NCBI GenBank assembly: GCA_021808195.1
Contig: JAKBCE010000114.1
Coordinates: 1 to 7,517, forward strand
DNA: 7,517 nt
DNA from: Pseudomonadota bacterium
GTDB taxonomy: Bacteria; Pseudomonadota; Gammaproteobacteria; Steroidobacterales; Steroidobacteraceae
Direction of reading: 5' to 3'
The notes under the pieces were generated by a model. It did no database searches and was not told the origin of the DNA. It saw nothing but the letters and a program-made list of their open reading frames with translations. Shown in pieces: positions 1-6,373 of the stretch (its first letter is position 1; each line of letters opens with the position of its first letter). A program made the translations under genes and the position numbers.

Positions 1-2
1 TG

Positions 3-182
3 ATCGACAAGCTGCAGGAGCTCGGCATCCGCAAGGATTTCATCGTGCTGGTCGGTGGCGCACCGCTGAACGAGGAGTTCGGTAAAGCCGTCGGCGCCGA
101 TGCGTACTGCCGTGACGCCGCCGTAGCGGTCGAGACCGCCAAGAGCCTCATCGCCCAGCGCCGCGCCGCGCGGGCTGCCTGA
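3..182 (+). CDS. Corrinoid (cobalamin-binding) methyl-carrier protein, C-terminal fragment
   Basis: Only the last 59 residues are in the window; the gene starts upstream. The reading frame runs from position 3 to a TGA at 180-182. The fragment has the end of a Rossmann-like B12-binding domain: a hydrophobic strand followed by the glycine turn (FIVLVGGAPLNEEFG), then the 'GADAYCRDAAVAVETAK' segment. That segment is typical of small methyltransferase corrinoid proteins (MtbC, MttC and MtgC type), where it packs around the lower part of the cobalamin. The His that ligates cobalt (DxHxxG) would lie upstream and cannot be checked. In this family the protein carries a methyl group on Co(III) between a substrate methyltransferase and a folate methyltransferase, and a folate methyltransferase is encoded downstream in this window. 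The short Arg/Ala-rich tail is unremarkable. The family call is good; the methyl donor is unknown. Confidence 0.85.
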   Translation: MDKLQELGIRKDFIVLVGGAPLNEEFGKAVGADAYCRDAAVAVETAKSLIAQRRAARAA

Positions 183-201
183 GCGAGCCGCGGCGCTCAA
201 G

Positions 202-819
202 ATGAACTCAGGCAACGGCACGCTCATCATCGCCTGCGGCGCGCTCGCGCACGAGGTTGCCGCGCTGCGCCGTACCAACGGTTGGGCGGTCGATGTGCAG
301 TGTCTGCCGCCTGAGCTGCACAACCGGCCGGAGCGGATCGCTCCGGCCGTGCGTGAGCAGATCCGCGCTCACCGCGCGCAATACCGCAAGATCTTCATCG
401 CCTATGGCGAATGCGGCACCGGCGGTGCGCTCGACAAACTGCTTGCTGAAGAGGGCATCGAGCGGCTGCCTGGGGCGCACTGCTACGAATTCTTCGCCGG
501 GCCGCAGGCCTTCGCCGCACTGGCCGATGCCGAGCCCGGCACGTTTTATCTGACTGACTTTCTCACCCGGCACTTCGAACGGTTGGTGATCCAGGGGCTC
601 GGGATCGACCGGCACCCGGAACTCGAGCAGATGTATTTCCACAACTACCGCAAGGTGGTTTATCTGGCCCAGACGCGCTCGAGTGCACTCTCGGAGGAGG
701 CGCGGCGGATCGCCGCGCGGCTGAATCTGCAGTTCGAAGAGCATTTCACCGGTTTTGGCCTGCTCGGTGAGCGCCTTGCGGCCATGGCACCCGAGGCAAT
801 CCCCACGTGGCAAACCTGA
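202..819 (+). CDS. DUF1638 domain protein, corrinoid/methyl-operon companion
   Basis: A 205-residue protein that matches the DUF1638 family over its whole length. No biochemical role is established to my knowledge. The recognisable blocks are ACGALAHEV (11-19), CLPPELHNRPE (34-44), IAYGECGTGGALD (66-78), LPGAHCYEFFAG (89-100) and the FYLTDFLTRHF block (115-125). After these come GLGIDRHPEL (132-141) and VVYLAQT (152-158). Cysteines 12, 34, 71 and 94 together with His40 and His93 all fall in these blocks, so a metal or cofactor site is plausible but unproven. There is no signal peptide or membrane segment, so it is probably cytoplasmic. The ATG at 202 lies 19 nt after the corrinoid gene stop, has only a weak ribosome site, and puts the first family block at residue 11. 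The gene overlaps the next one by 13 nt. Its place beside corrinoid and folate methyl-transfer genes suggests a helper role in that pathway; this is inference. Confidence 0.85.
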   Translation: MNSGNGTLIIACGALAHEVAALRRTNGWAVDVQCLPPELHNRPERIAPAVREQIRAHRAQYRKIFIAYGECGTGGALDKLLAEEGIERLPGAHCYEFFAGPQAFAALADAEPGTFYLTDFLTRHFERLVIQGLGIDRHPELEQMYFHNYRKVVYLAQTRSSALSEEARRIAARLNLQFEEHFTGFGLLGERLAAMAPEAIPTWQT

Positions 820-1139
820 TCATCATCTCCTGGCGGGACATTCCCGCGCAGGTCATCGTCAAGCGCGGCCGAGAGACGGCCAAGGTACAGCTGTCCCAAC
901 GATTTCAGGAGGCCGTCGATCGCGCTGCGATGCGCGCCGGACGCGGGACCTCGAACGCGTACCTCGCCGACTGGCGGCGCAGCGAGCCCCGCCCGTGCGG
1001 GGATGATCTGCAGGCCGAGGCCAATGCTGAGGCCGCGCGCCTTGAGAGTCTCTACAGCGACGAGCGGCTCGAGCAAATGATCCGTGCCAAGGGCCTCGAT
1101 CCGACCTCACCGGCCGCAGCCGAGTCCACCTCCGACTGA
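807..1139 (+). CDS. Small 'virulence factor' family protein (PF13769-like)
   Basis: A 110-residue protein with a GTG start that overlaps the DUF1638 stop by 13 nt; a GAGG at 793-796 can serve as ribosome site. The N-terminal core (MANLIIISWRDIPAQVIVKRG, split here as residues 1-10 and 11-21) and the following VQLSQRFQEAVDRAAMRAG segment (27-45) are characteristic of the short family that databases label 'virulence factor'. The latter half (about 68-95) looks helical and charged, and the C-terminus is low in complexity (Ala/Ser/Thr). There is no signal peptide, membrane segment or cysteine-rich motif; Cys64 is the only cysteine. The family name gives no support for a role in virulence. Its constant neighbours in this kind of locus are corrinoid and folate methyl-transfer proteins, so it is more likely an accessory or assembly subunit. 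The family assignment comes from remembered motif similarity; function is unknown. Confidence 0.72.
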   Translation: MANLIIISWRDIPAQVIVKRGRETAKVQLSQRFQEAVDRAAMRAGRGTSNAYLADWRRSEPRPCGDDLQAEANAEAARLESLYSDERLEQMIRAKGLDPTSPAAAESTSD

Positions 1140-1166
1140 CCCCTCCTCTCACTCGCAAGAGAACCG

Positions 1167-1625
1167 ATGTACACCCTCAGATTGTGGTCGGTGCGTCATG
1201 CGCGCGGCCTGAACTCGCTCTACCGCGCAATTGAACGCGTGCTCGTCGCGCTCGACCCGCTCTGGCGGCGCATCGGCTACGAGCGGCTCGATCGCCCCGT
1301 CGCCGCCGTCGAGCGCACGGTCAAAGGCATGCTGTTCGACTGCAAGATGTGCGGCCAGTGCGTGCTCAGTTCCACAGGCATGTCCTGCCCGATGAATTGC
1401 CCGAAGAACTTGCGCAACGGACCTTGCGGCGGAGTGCGCGAGAACGGCCATTGTGAAGTGCGGCCCGAAATGAAGTGCGTGTGGCATCAGGCCATTGCCG
1501 GCAGCGCGCGCATCAATGGCGGGGCGGCGGCGATCCGCACGGTTCAACCGCCGGTCGATCGGCGCCTGACGGGCCACTCCTCATGGCTGCGCGTGGCGCG
1601 CGAGCGCGCGGGGTCGAAGGTATGA
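1167..1625 (+). CDS. metV: MetV-like cysteine-rich partner of methylene-THF reductase (MTHFR_C family)
   Basis: A 152-residue protein with eight cysteines at 59, 62, 65, 74, 78, 87, 96 and 104, spaced C-x2-C-x2-C-x8-C-x3-C-x8-C-x8-C-x7-C. The sequence around them (CKMCGQCVLSSTGMSCPMNC, then NLRNGPCGGVRENGHCEV) is the signature of the MTHFR C-terminal domain family, which includes MetV of acetogens. In those systems MetV binds metal (iron-sulfur and/or zinc) and forms a complex with MetF, so that electrons pass between the flavin of MetF and an outside partner. The first 50 residues are basic and probably helical. The ATG at 1167 follows an AAGAGA at 1157-1162. The stop codon overlaps the metF start in an ATGA, as expected for subunits made in equal amounts. 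The electron partner is not shown by the sequence. Confidence 0.88.
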   Translation: MYTLRLWSVRHARGLNSLYRAIERVLVALDPLWRRIGYERLDRPVAAVERTVKGMLFDCKMCGQCVLSSTGMSCPMNCPKNLRNGPCGGVRENGHCEVRPEMKCVWHQAIAGSARINGGAAAIRTVQPPVDRRLTGHSSWLRVARERAGSKV

Positions 1626-2641
1626 TTTTCGAAGACGAACCGGTACCCGGTTATCCGCTGCCGATCCTCCCCGGGCACACCTCGCCGGGGCGACTCGAGC
1701 GCATCCTGCGCGCCGGACAGTTCGCGATCACCACCGAGTTGGCGCCACCGGACTCAGCCGATCCCGAGGAAGTCTATCAGCGCGCCAAAATCTTCGACGG
1801 TTATGTCGACGCGATCAATGCAACCGACGGCAGCGGCGCGAATTGCCACATGTCGAGTGTCGCGGTATGTGCGCTGCTCACCCGGATCGGGTATGCGCCG
1901 GTAATGCAGATCTCCTGCCGGGACAAGAACCGCATCGCGATCCAGGGCGACATCCTCGGCGGCGCTGCGATGGGCGTGTGCAACATCCTGTGCCTGAGCG
2001 GAGATGGGGTGCAGGCGGGCGATCATCCGCAGGCACTGCCGGTATTTGACCTCGACTGCATGTCACTGCTCACCACGGCGCGCACGCTGCGCGATGAGCA
2101 GCGCTTTCTCAGCGGACGCAAGCTCACTTATCCGCCGCGGGTGCTGCTCGGTGCAGCGGCCAACCCCTTTGCTCCGCCTCTCGAGTGGCGCGCCGAGCGG
2201 CTCGCCAAGAAGGTGGATGCGGGCGCCCAGTTCATCCAGACCCAATATTGTTACGACGTGCCGCTGCTGCAGCAGTACATGCAGCGCGTGGAGGACCTCG
2301 GCCTCATCGGCAAGGTTTTCCTGCTGGTTGGCGTCGGACCGTTGCGCTCGGCCAAGACCGCCGAGTGGATGCGCAAGAACGTGCCTGGCCTGCACATCCC
2401 CGATGCGATCATCAAGCGCCTCGCCGGCGCACAGGATCAGGCCCGCGAGGGTCGCGAGCTGTGCATCGAGATCATTCAGCAGTTGCGCGAGATCCGCGGC
2501 GTGAGCGGCGTGCACATCATGGCGTACCGCCAGGAAGAAAGTGTCCCGGAGATCGTCGAACGGTCTGGAGTGCTCGCAGGGCGCGTGCCCTGGTACCCCG
2601 GTCGCGATCCTCAATCCAATTCACACAGGAAAGCATCATGA
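1622..2641 (+). CDS. metF: Methylenetetrahydrofolate reductase (MetF-type, MetVF catalytic subunit)
   Basis: A 339-residue FAD-dependent TIM-barrel enzyme that interconverts 5-methyl-THF and 5,10-methylene-THF. I chose the ATG at 1622 because it forms an ATGA overlap with the metV stop; the open frame extends further upstream, but that part is out-of-frame metV sequence. Conserved points can be lined up with E. coli MetF: Glu39 in TTELAPP (equivalent to catalytic Glu28), Asp128 in LSGDG (equivalent to Asp120) and Gln208 in FIQTQYCYD (equivalent to Gln183). The NPF of 'AANPF' (181-183) and the VHIMAYRQE segment near the C-terminus also fit the family. It is slightly longer than the usual 290-300 residues because of an N-terminal extension of about 25 residues. 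Being placed between metV and a methyl-THF:corrinoid methyltransferase, it probably runs in the oxidative direction here, consuming methyl-THF. The direction is inference. Confidence 0.93.
   Translation: MIFEDEPVPGYPLPILPGHTSPGRLERILRAGQFAITTELAPPDSADPEEVYQRAKIFDGYVDAINATDGSGANCHMSSVAVCALLTRIGYAPVMQISCRDKNRIAIQGDILGGAAMGVCNILCLSGDGVQAGDHPQALPVFDLDCMSLLTTARTLRDEQRFLSGRKLTYPPRVLLGAAANPFAPPLEWRAERLAKKVDAGAQFIQTQYCYDVPLLQQYMQRVEDLGLIGKVFLLVGVGPLRSAKTAEWMRKNVPGLHIPDAIIKRLAGAQDQAREGRELCIEIIQQLREIRGVSGVHIMAYRQEESVPEIVERSGVLAGRVPWYPGRDPQSNSHRKAS
2627..2633 (+). promoter_or_regulatory. Ribosome binding site for the folate:corrinoid methyltransferase
   Basis: AGGAAAG lies 4 nt before the ATG at 2638, inside the end of metF. 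It is the clearest Shine-Dalgarno sequence in the window. It supports 2638 as the start and suggests that this gene is initiated independently as well as by coupling through the ATGA overlap. The surrounding TTCACACAGGAAA resembles the familiar lacZ leader, which is coincidence at this length. Confidence 0.7.
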
Positions 2642-3558
2642 CCGATACCGTCATCAGCTCCGCAACCCGCGAAGTGCTCATCGGCTTCGATCGACCGTTC
2701 GTGATGATTGGCGAGCGCATCAATCCCACGGGTCGCAAGGTGCTGGCCGCCGAAATGGCCGCCGGAGACTTCTCGCGAGTCGAGGCGGACGCGCGGGCAC
2801 AGGTGGCCGCCGGAGCGCATATGCTCGATGTCAACGCGGGCATCCCGCTCGCCGATGAGCCGGCGATTCTCGCCAAGACGGTGCAGCTGGTCCAATCAAT
2901 CACCGATGTGCCGCTGTCGATCGATTCCTCGATCGTCGCCGCCCTCGAGGCCGGCCTGGCGGTTTACAAGGGCAAAGCCCTGGTCAACTCGGTCACCGGC
3001 GAGGAAGAGCGGCTCGAGGCCGTGCTGCCGCTGGTGAAGAAATACGGTGCGGCGGTGGTGGCCATTTCCAACGATGAGACCGGCATCTCCGAAGACCCCG
3101 ACGTGCGCTTCGAGGTCGCTAAGAAAATCGTGCACCGCGCAGCCGATTACGGCATTCCCTCAAGCGACGTGGTCGTCGATCCTCTGGTGATGCCGATCGG
3201 CGCGATCAACCAGGCCGGCGTGCAGGTGATGCATCTGCTGCGGCGACTGCGCTCGGAGCTGAAGGTCAACACGACCTGCGGCGCATCGAACATCAGTTTC
3301 GGTCTGCCGGCACGCGAGGGCGTGACCAGCGCATTTCTGGTCGCGGCGATCACCGCGGGGATGACCTCCGCGATCATGAACCCGCTGCACCTCGAAGTGG
3401 TGCGCGCCATCATGGGGGCCGATGTCATGATGGGACACGATCCGGACTGCGCGCGTTGGATCCGCCGCTTCCGCGAGGTGCCGCCCGCGGGCGCTCCCGG
3501 GACGGAAGGCGCCGCCCGCGGTCGACGCGAAGGGGGGCACCGCCGCCGTGTCAGCTGA
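2638..3558 (+). CDS. Methyltetrahydrofolate:corrinoid methyltransferase (pterin-binding, MtgA/AcsE-like)
   Basis: A 306-residue pterin-binding TIM barrel of the dihydropteroate synthase superfamily. It transfers a methyl group between a corrinoid protein and tetrahydrofolate. The residues that hold folate in Moorella AcsE have counterparts here: Asp96 in LSIDSS, Asn117 in LVNSVTG, Asp181 in VVDPLV, and Asn218 in GASNIS, the residue thought to help protonate N5. The GERIN motif is at 25-29, DVNAG is at 64-68 and NDETGI at 145-150. It lacks a B12-binding domain, so it must act on a separate corrinoid protein, plausibly the one whose end is at 3-182. It starts at ATG 2638 in an ATGA overlap with metF. 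The last 30 residues are Gly/Arg-rich (GRREGGHRRR) and lie outside the barrel. MtgA of glycine betaine demethylation is the closest functional model; the starting substrate is not fixed by sequence. Confidence 0.88.
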   Translation: MTDTVISSATREVLIGFDRPFVMIGERINPTGRKVLAAEMAAGDFSRVEADARAQVAAGAHMLDVNAGIPLADEPAILAKTVQLVQSITDVPLSIDSSIVAALEAGLAVYKGKALVNSVTGEEERLEAVLPLVKKYGAAVVAISNDETGISEDPDVRFEVAKKIVHRAADYGIPSSDVVVDPLVMPIGAINQAGVQVMHLLRRLRSELKVNTTCGASNISFGLPAREGVTSAFLVAAITAGMTSAIMNPLHLEVVRAIMGADVMMGHDPDCARWIRRFREVPPAGAPGTEGAARGRREGGHRRRVS

Positions 3559-5572
3559 ACAGATGCCGCTCGTCGTGTTCACCCCCTCGGGCAAGCGCGG
3601 ACGCTTCCCGAGCGGCACGCCGCTGCTGCAGGCGGCTCGCTCCCTAGGGGTGGACATCGATTCGGTCTGCGGCGGCCGCGCGATCTGCGGCCGCTGTCAG
3701 GTACTGGTCATGGAGGGCGAGTTTGCCAAGCAGGGAGTGAACTCCTCCACTGAACACCTCTCGGCGCGCAGCAGCGCCGAGGAGAGCTACGCGCGGCGCC
3801 GCGCGCTCGCCCCCGGGCGGCGCCTGTCCTGTCAGTCGCGCATCGAAGGCGATCTGCTGGTTGACGTTCCGCCGAGCAGCCAGGTGCACCGCCAGGTGAT
3901 CCGCAAGGCCGCCGACGCACGCGCCATCAACCTCGATCCGGTCGCGCATCTGTACTATGTCGAGGTGCGTCAGCCGGACATGCACGATCCGGCCGGGGAC
4001 CTGCAGCGCCTGAAGGAAGCGCTCGAGCGCGAATGGCAATTGCGCGATCTCGGCTGTGATTTGTCAGTCCTGCAGACTCTGCAGCCGACACTGCGCAAGG
4101 GCGAGTGGAAAGTCACCGTCGCAGTGCACGCCGGCCGGCAGATCATCGGCATCTGGCCGGGCTTTCACGAGCGGCTGCTCGGACTCGCCGTCGACATCGG
4201 CTCGACTACGATCGCCGCGCACCTGTGTAATCTCACCACCGGGGAGGTCCTGGCCTCAAGCGGCATGATGAATCCGCAGATCCGCTTCGGTGAGGATCTG
4301 ATGAGCCGCGTGTCCTACTCGATGATGCACCCCGATGGTGCCGAACAGATGACCCGTGCGGTGCGCGAGGCGCTCAGCACGCTCGCTGCCGAGGTGGCCC
4401 GCGAGGCGGGCGTCACGGCACAGGACATCCTCGAGCTCACTCTGGTCGGCAACCCGATCATGCACCACCTGCTGCTCGGGCTGAATCCGGACGAGCTCGG
4501 CGGCGCACCGTTCGCGCTCGCGACCGATGAGGCCATGTCGATCACCGCCGCTGAAATCGGCATCGCCGTACACCCGAACGCCCGGGCGTACACGCTGCCG
4601 TGCATCGCTGGACACGTCGGCGCGGACACCGCCGGCATGATCCTCGCCGAACGGCCGGATCTCAGCGAGGCGATCACTCTGTTGGTCGATGTCGGCACGA
4701 ACGCCGAGATCGTGCTCGGCAACTCCACGCGTCTGGTCGCCTGCTCCAGCCCCACCGGTCCTGCATTCGAGGGCGCGCAGATCAGCTGCGGTCAGCGTGC
4801 CGCCCCGGGCGCGATCGAGCGCGTGCGCATCGATCCAACCACGCTCGAGCCGCGCTTCAAGGTGATCGGTTCGGAACTGTGGTCCGATGAACCCGGGTTC
4901 GCCGAGTCGATCAAGTCAACCGGTGTGACGGGCATTTGCGGCTCCGGGATCATCGAGATCATCGCCGAGATGTATCTCTCCGGGGTCATCAACCAGGACG
5001 GGGTGATCGACGGCCGGCTCGCTGAGCGTAGCGGACGCATCGTCGCCCAGGGCCGCACATTCGGCTATCTGGTGCACCAGGGTACGCAGACCCTGACCAT
5101 CACCCAGAACGACGTGCGCGCCATCCAGCTTGCCAAAGCGGCACTGAATGCGGGCATCACCTTGCTGATGGAGCGCTTCGGCACCGAGCGCGTCGACAAC
5201 ATCCGGCTCGCCGGGGCCTTCGGCGCTCACATCGACGTCAAGTACGCCATGGTGCTCGGCATGATCCCCGATTGTGATCTCGAGCACGTTAAGTCGGCCG
5301 GCAACGCCGCCGGCACCGGGGCGCGCATAGCTCTGCTCGATTACAGCGCCCGGCATACGATTGAAACGCTCGTGCACCGGGTCGAAAAAATCGAAACGGC
5401 GATCGAGCCGCGCTTCCAGGCGCACTTCGTCGAGGCCATGGGCATCCCCCACTCGAGCGCACAGTACGTTCAATTGCGCAAGGTGGTAAACTTGCCGGCC
5501 CCGAAGGCAAGTGCGCCTCGGGAAAATACGCGTGCCCGGCGGCGGCGACCGGACGCGGTCGAGAGTAACTGA
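3548..5572 (+). CDS. RACo/RamA-like ATP-dependent reductive activator of corrinoid protein
   Basis: A 674-residue protein that in its family reduces inactive Co(II) corrinoid to Co(I) at the cost of ATP. The N-terminal domain (about 1-105) is a [2Fe-2S] ferredoxin fold with ligands Cys41, Cys47, Cys50 and Cys95 (C-x5-C-x2-C-x44-C). A linker follows, then an ASKHA-type ATPase core of the DUF4445/RACo family: phosphate-1 motif LAVDIGSTT (213-221), LVGNPIMHHLLLG (299-311), phosphate-2 motif LLVDVGTNAE (378-387) and the adenosine-type RLAGAFGAH (553-561). This single N-terminal 2Fe-2S design resembles Carboxydothermus RACo rather than methanogen RamA, which has C-terminal 4Fe-4S clusters. The start is GTG 3548, which overlaps the methyltransferase by 11 nt, with AGGGGGG at 3531-3537. 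An ATG at 3563 is a possible alternative that would lose five residues. The C-terminal tail is Arg-rich. Confidence 0.92.
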   Translation: MSAEQMPLVVFTPSGKRGRFPSGTPLLQAARSLGVDIDSVCGGRAICGRCQVLVMEGEFAKQGVNSSTEHLSARSSAEESYARRRALAPGRRLSCQSRIEGDLLVDVPPSSQVHRQVIRKAADARAINLDPVAHLYYVEVRQPDMHDPAGDLQRLKEALEREWQLRDLGCDLSVLQTLQPTLRKGEWKVTVAVHAGRQIIGIWPGFHERLLGLAVDIGSTTIAAHLCNLTTGEVLASSGMMNPQIRFGEDLMSRVSYSMMHPDGAEQMTRAVREALSTLAAEVAREAGVTAQDILELTLVGNPIMHHLLLGLNPDELGGAPFALATDEAMSITAAEIGIAVHPNARAYTLPCIAGHVGADTAGMILAERPDLSEAITLLVDVGTNAEIVLGNSTRLVACSSPTGPAFEGAQISCGQRAAPGAIERVRIDPTTLEPRFKVIGSELWSDEPGFAESIKSTGVTGICGSGIIEIIAEMYLSGVINQDGVIDGRLAERSGRIVAQGRTFGYLVHQGTQTLTITQNDVRAIQLAKAALNAGITLLMERFGTERVDNIRLAGAFGAHIDVKYAMVLGMIPDCDLEHVKSAGNAAGTGARIALLDYSARHTIETLVHRVEKIETAIEPRFQAHFVEAMGIPHSSAQYVQLRKVVNLPAPKASAPRENTRARRRRPDAVESN

Positions 5573-5621
5573 CATTGAGTCACGCACTCTTTCCTAAATT
5601 GTTTTGCCTGGAAACGAACTG

Positions 5622-6371
5622 ATGCAACGGATACTGGTCGGCATTAAGCGCGTTGTGGACTACAACGTACGCATCCGTGTCAAACCCGACGGCACCGGCG
5701 TGGTCACCGACGGGGTCAAGATGAGTGTCAATCCGTTCGACGAGATTGCGCTCGAGGAGGCACTGCGGATCAAGGAGCGCGGTGCAGCCGAGGAAGTCGT
5801 TGTCGCCAGCGTCGGTCCGGCGGACTGCCAGCAGCAACTGCGCACGGCGCTCGCCATGGGAGCCGACCGCGCGCTGCACGTGCAGACTGACGCCTCGATC
5901 GAGCCACTGGTGGCCGCGCGTGTGCTGCTGAAGCTGGTCGAGCGTGAGCAGCCCTTCCTCGTCCTGCTCGGCAAGCAGGCCATCGACAATGACAATGGCC
6001 AGACCGGGCAGATGCTGGCGGGGCTGTGGAACCGGCCGCAGGCCACGTTCGCCTCCAAATTGCAGCTCGAGGGCAGCAAGGCGCAGGTTACCCGCGAGGT
6101 CGACGCCGGACTCGAGACGATCGAGATCGACCTGCCGGCGGTGGTGACGGTGGATCTGCGCTTGAACGAGCCGCGCTACGTGAAGCTGCCAGACATCATG
6201 AAGGCAAAAAAGAAGCCGCTCGAGACGCTCGATCTTGCCAGCCTCGGCCTCGAGGCTCGCGAGCAGCTGAAGGCGGTGCGCTTCGAAGCACCGCCGCAGC
6301 GTCAGAAAGGAATCCGGGTCAAGGATCCCGCCGAGCTCCTCGCCGCACTGAAGCAGAAAGGGCTGCTGTAA
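5622..6371 (+). CDS. etfB: Electron transfer flavoprotein subunit beta
   Basis: A 249-residue EtfB that pairs with EtfA to carry electrons from flavin dehydrogenases to ETF:ubiquinone oxidoreductase. The N-terminus ([16 protein letters not shown]) and the AMP-binding segment [15 protein letters not shown] (117-131) are those of the canonical, non-bifurcating class; the bifurcating class has a different sequence here because it holds a second FAD. The dehydrogenase recognition loop [15 protein letters not shown] (184-198) is present, with Leu189 at the position of the human anchor Leu195. I chose the ATG at 5622 over a TTG 18 nt upstream because [10 protein letters not shown] is the usual family start; a GGAA at 5610-5613 is a weak ribosome site. 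The gene follows the RACo-like gene after 49 nt and is 2 nt before etfA. No ETF-quinone oxidoreductase gene is in the window. Confidence 0.96.
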   Translation: MQRILVGIKRVVDYNVRIRVKPDGTGVVTDGVKMSVNPFDEIALEEALRIKERGAAEEVVVASVGPADCQQQLRTALAMGADRALHVQTDASIEPLVAARVLLKLVEREQPFLVLLGKQAIDNDNGQTGQMLAGLWNRPQATFASKLQLEGSKAQVTREVDAGLETIEIDLPAVVTVDLRLNEPRYVKLPDIMKAKKKPLETLDLASLGLEAREQLKAVRFEAPPQRQKGIRVKDPAELLAALKQKGLL

Positions 6372-6373
6372 CC

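Noticed and set aside
1475..1621. In-frame upstream extension of MetF to an ATG at 1475
   Set aside because: It would overlap metV by about 150 nt, encodes Arg/Gly-rich out-of-frame metV sequence, and has no match to the family; the ATGA start at 1622 fits better.
2621..2633. lac-like leader TTCACACAGGAAA suggesting vector sequence
   Set aside because: The match is short, lies inside the natural metF end, and the surrounding genes are continuous; it is coincidence around a normal Shine-Dalgarno.
2185..2637. Upstream extension of the methyltransferase inside metF
   Set aside because: The extra residues are the shadow frame of metF; the ATG at 2638 has a clear AGGAAAG site and gives the expected domain length.
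4916..5587. Minus-strand open frame opposite the RACo-like gene
   Set aside because: It is an antisense shadow without recognisable motifs and without a good ribosome site.
5575..5602. Candidate sigma70 promoter TTGAGT with TAAATT or AATTGT
   Set aside because: The spacing is 14 nt for TAAATT, and AATTGT is a poor -10 match at 16 nt; too weak to annotate.
5970..6030. Possible electron-bifurcating ETF
   Set aside because: The EtfB segment [15 protein letters not shown] is the AMP-binding type of canonical ETF, not the second-FAD type of bifurcating ETF.
6026..6373. Upstream extension of EtfA inside etfB
   Set aside because: It is the shadow frame of etfB; ATG 6374 matches the usual EtfA start and lies 2 nt after the etfB stop.
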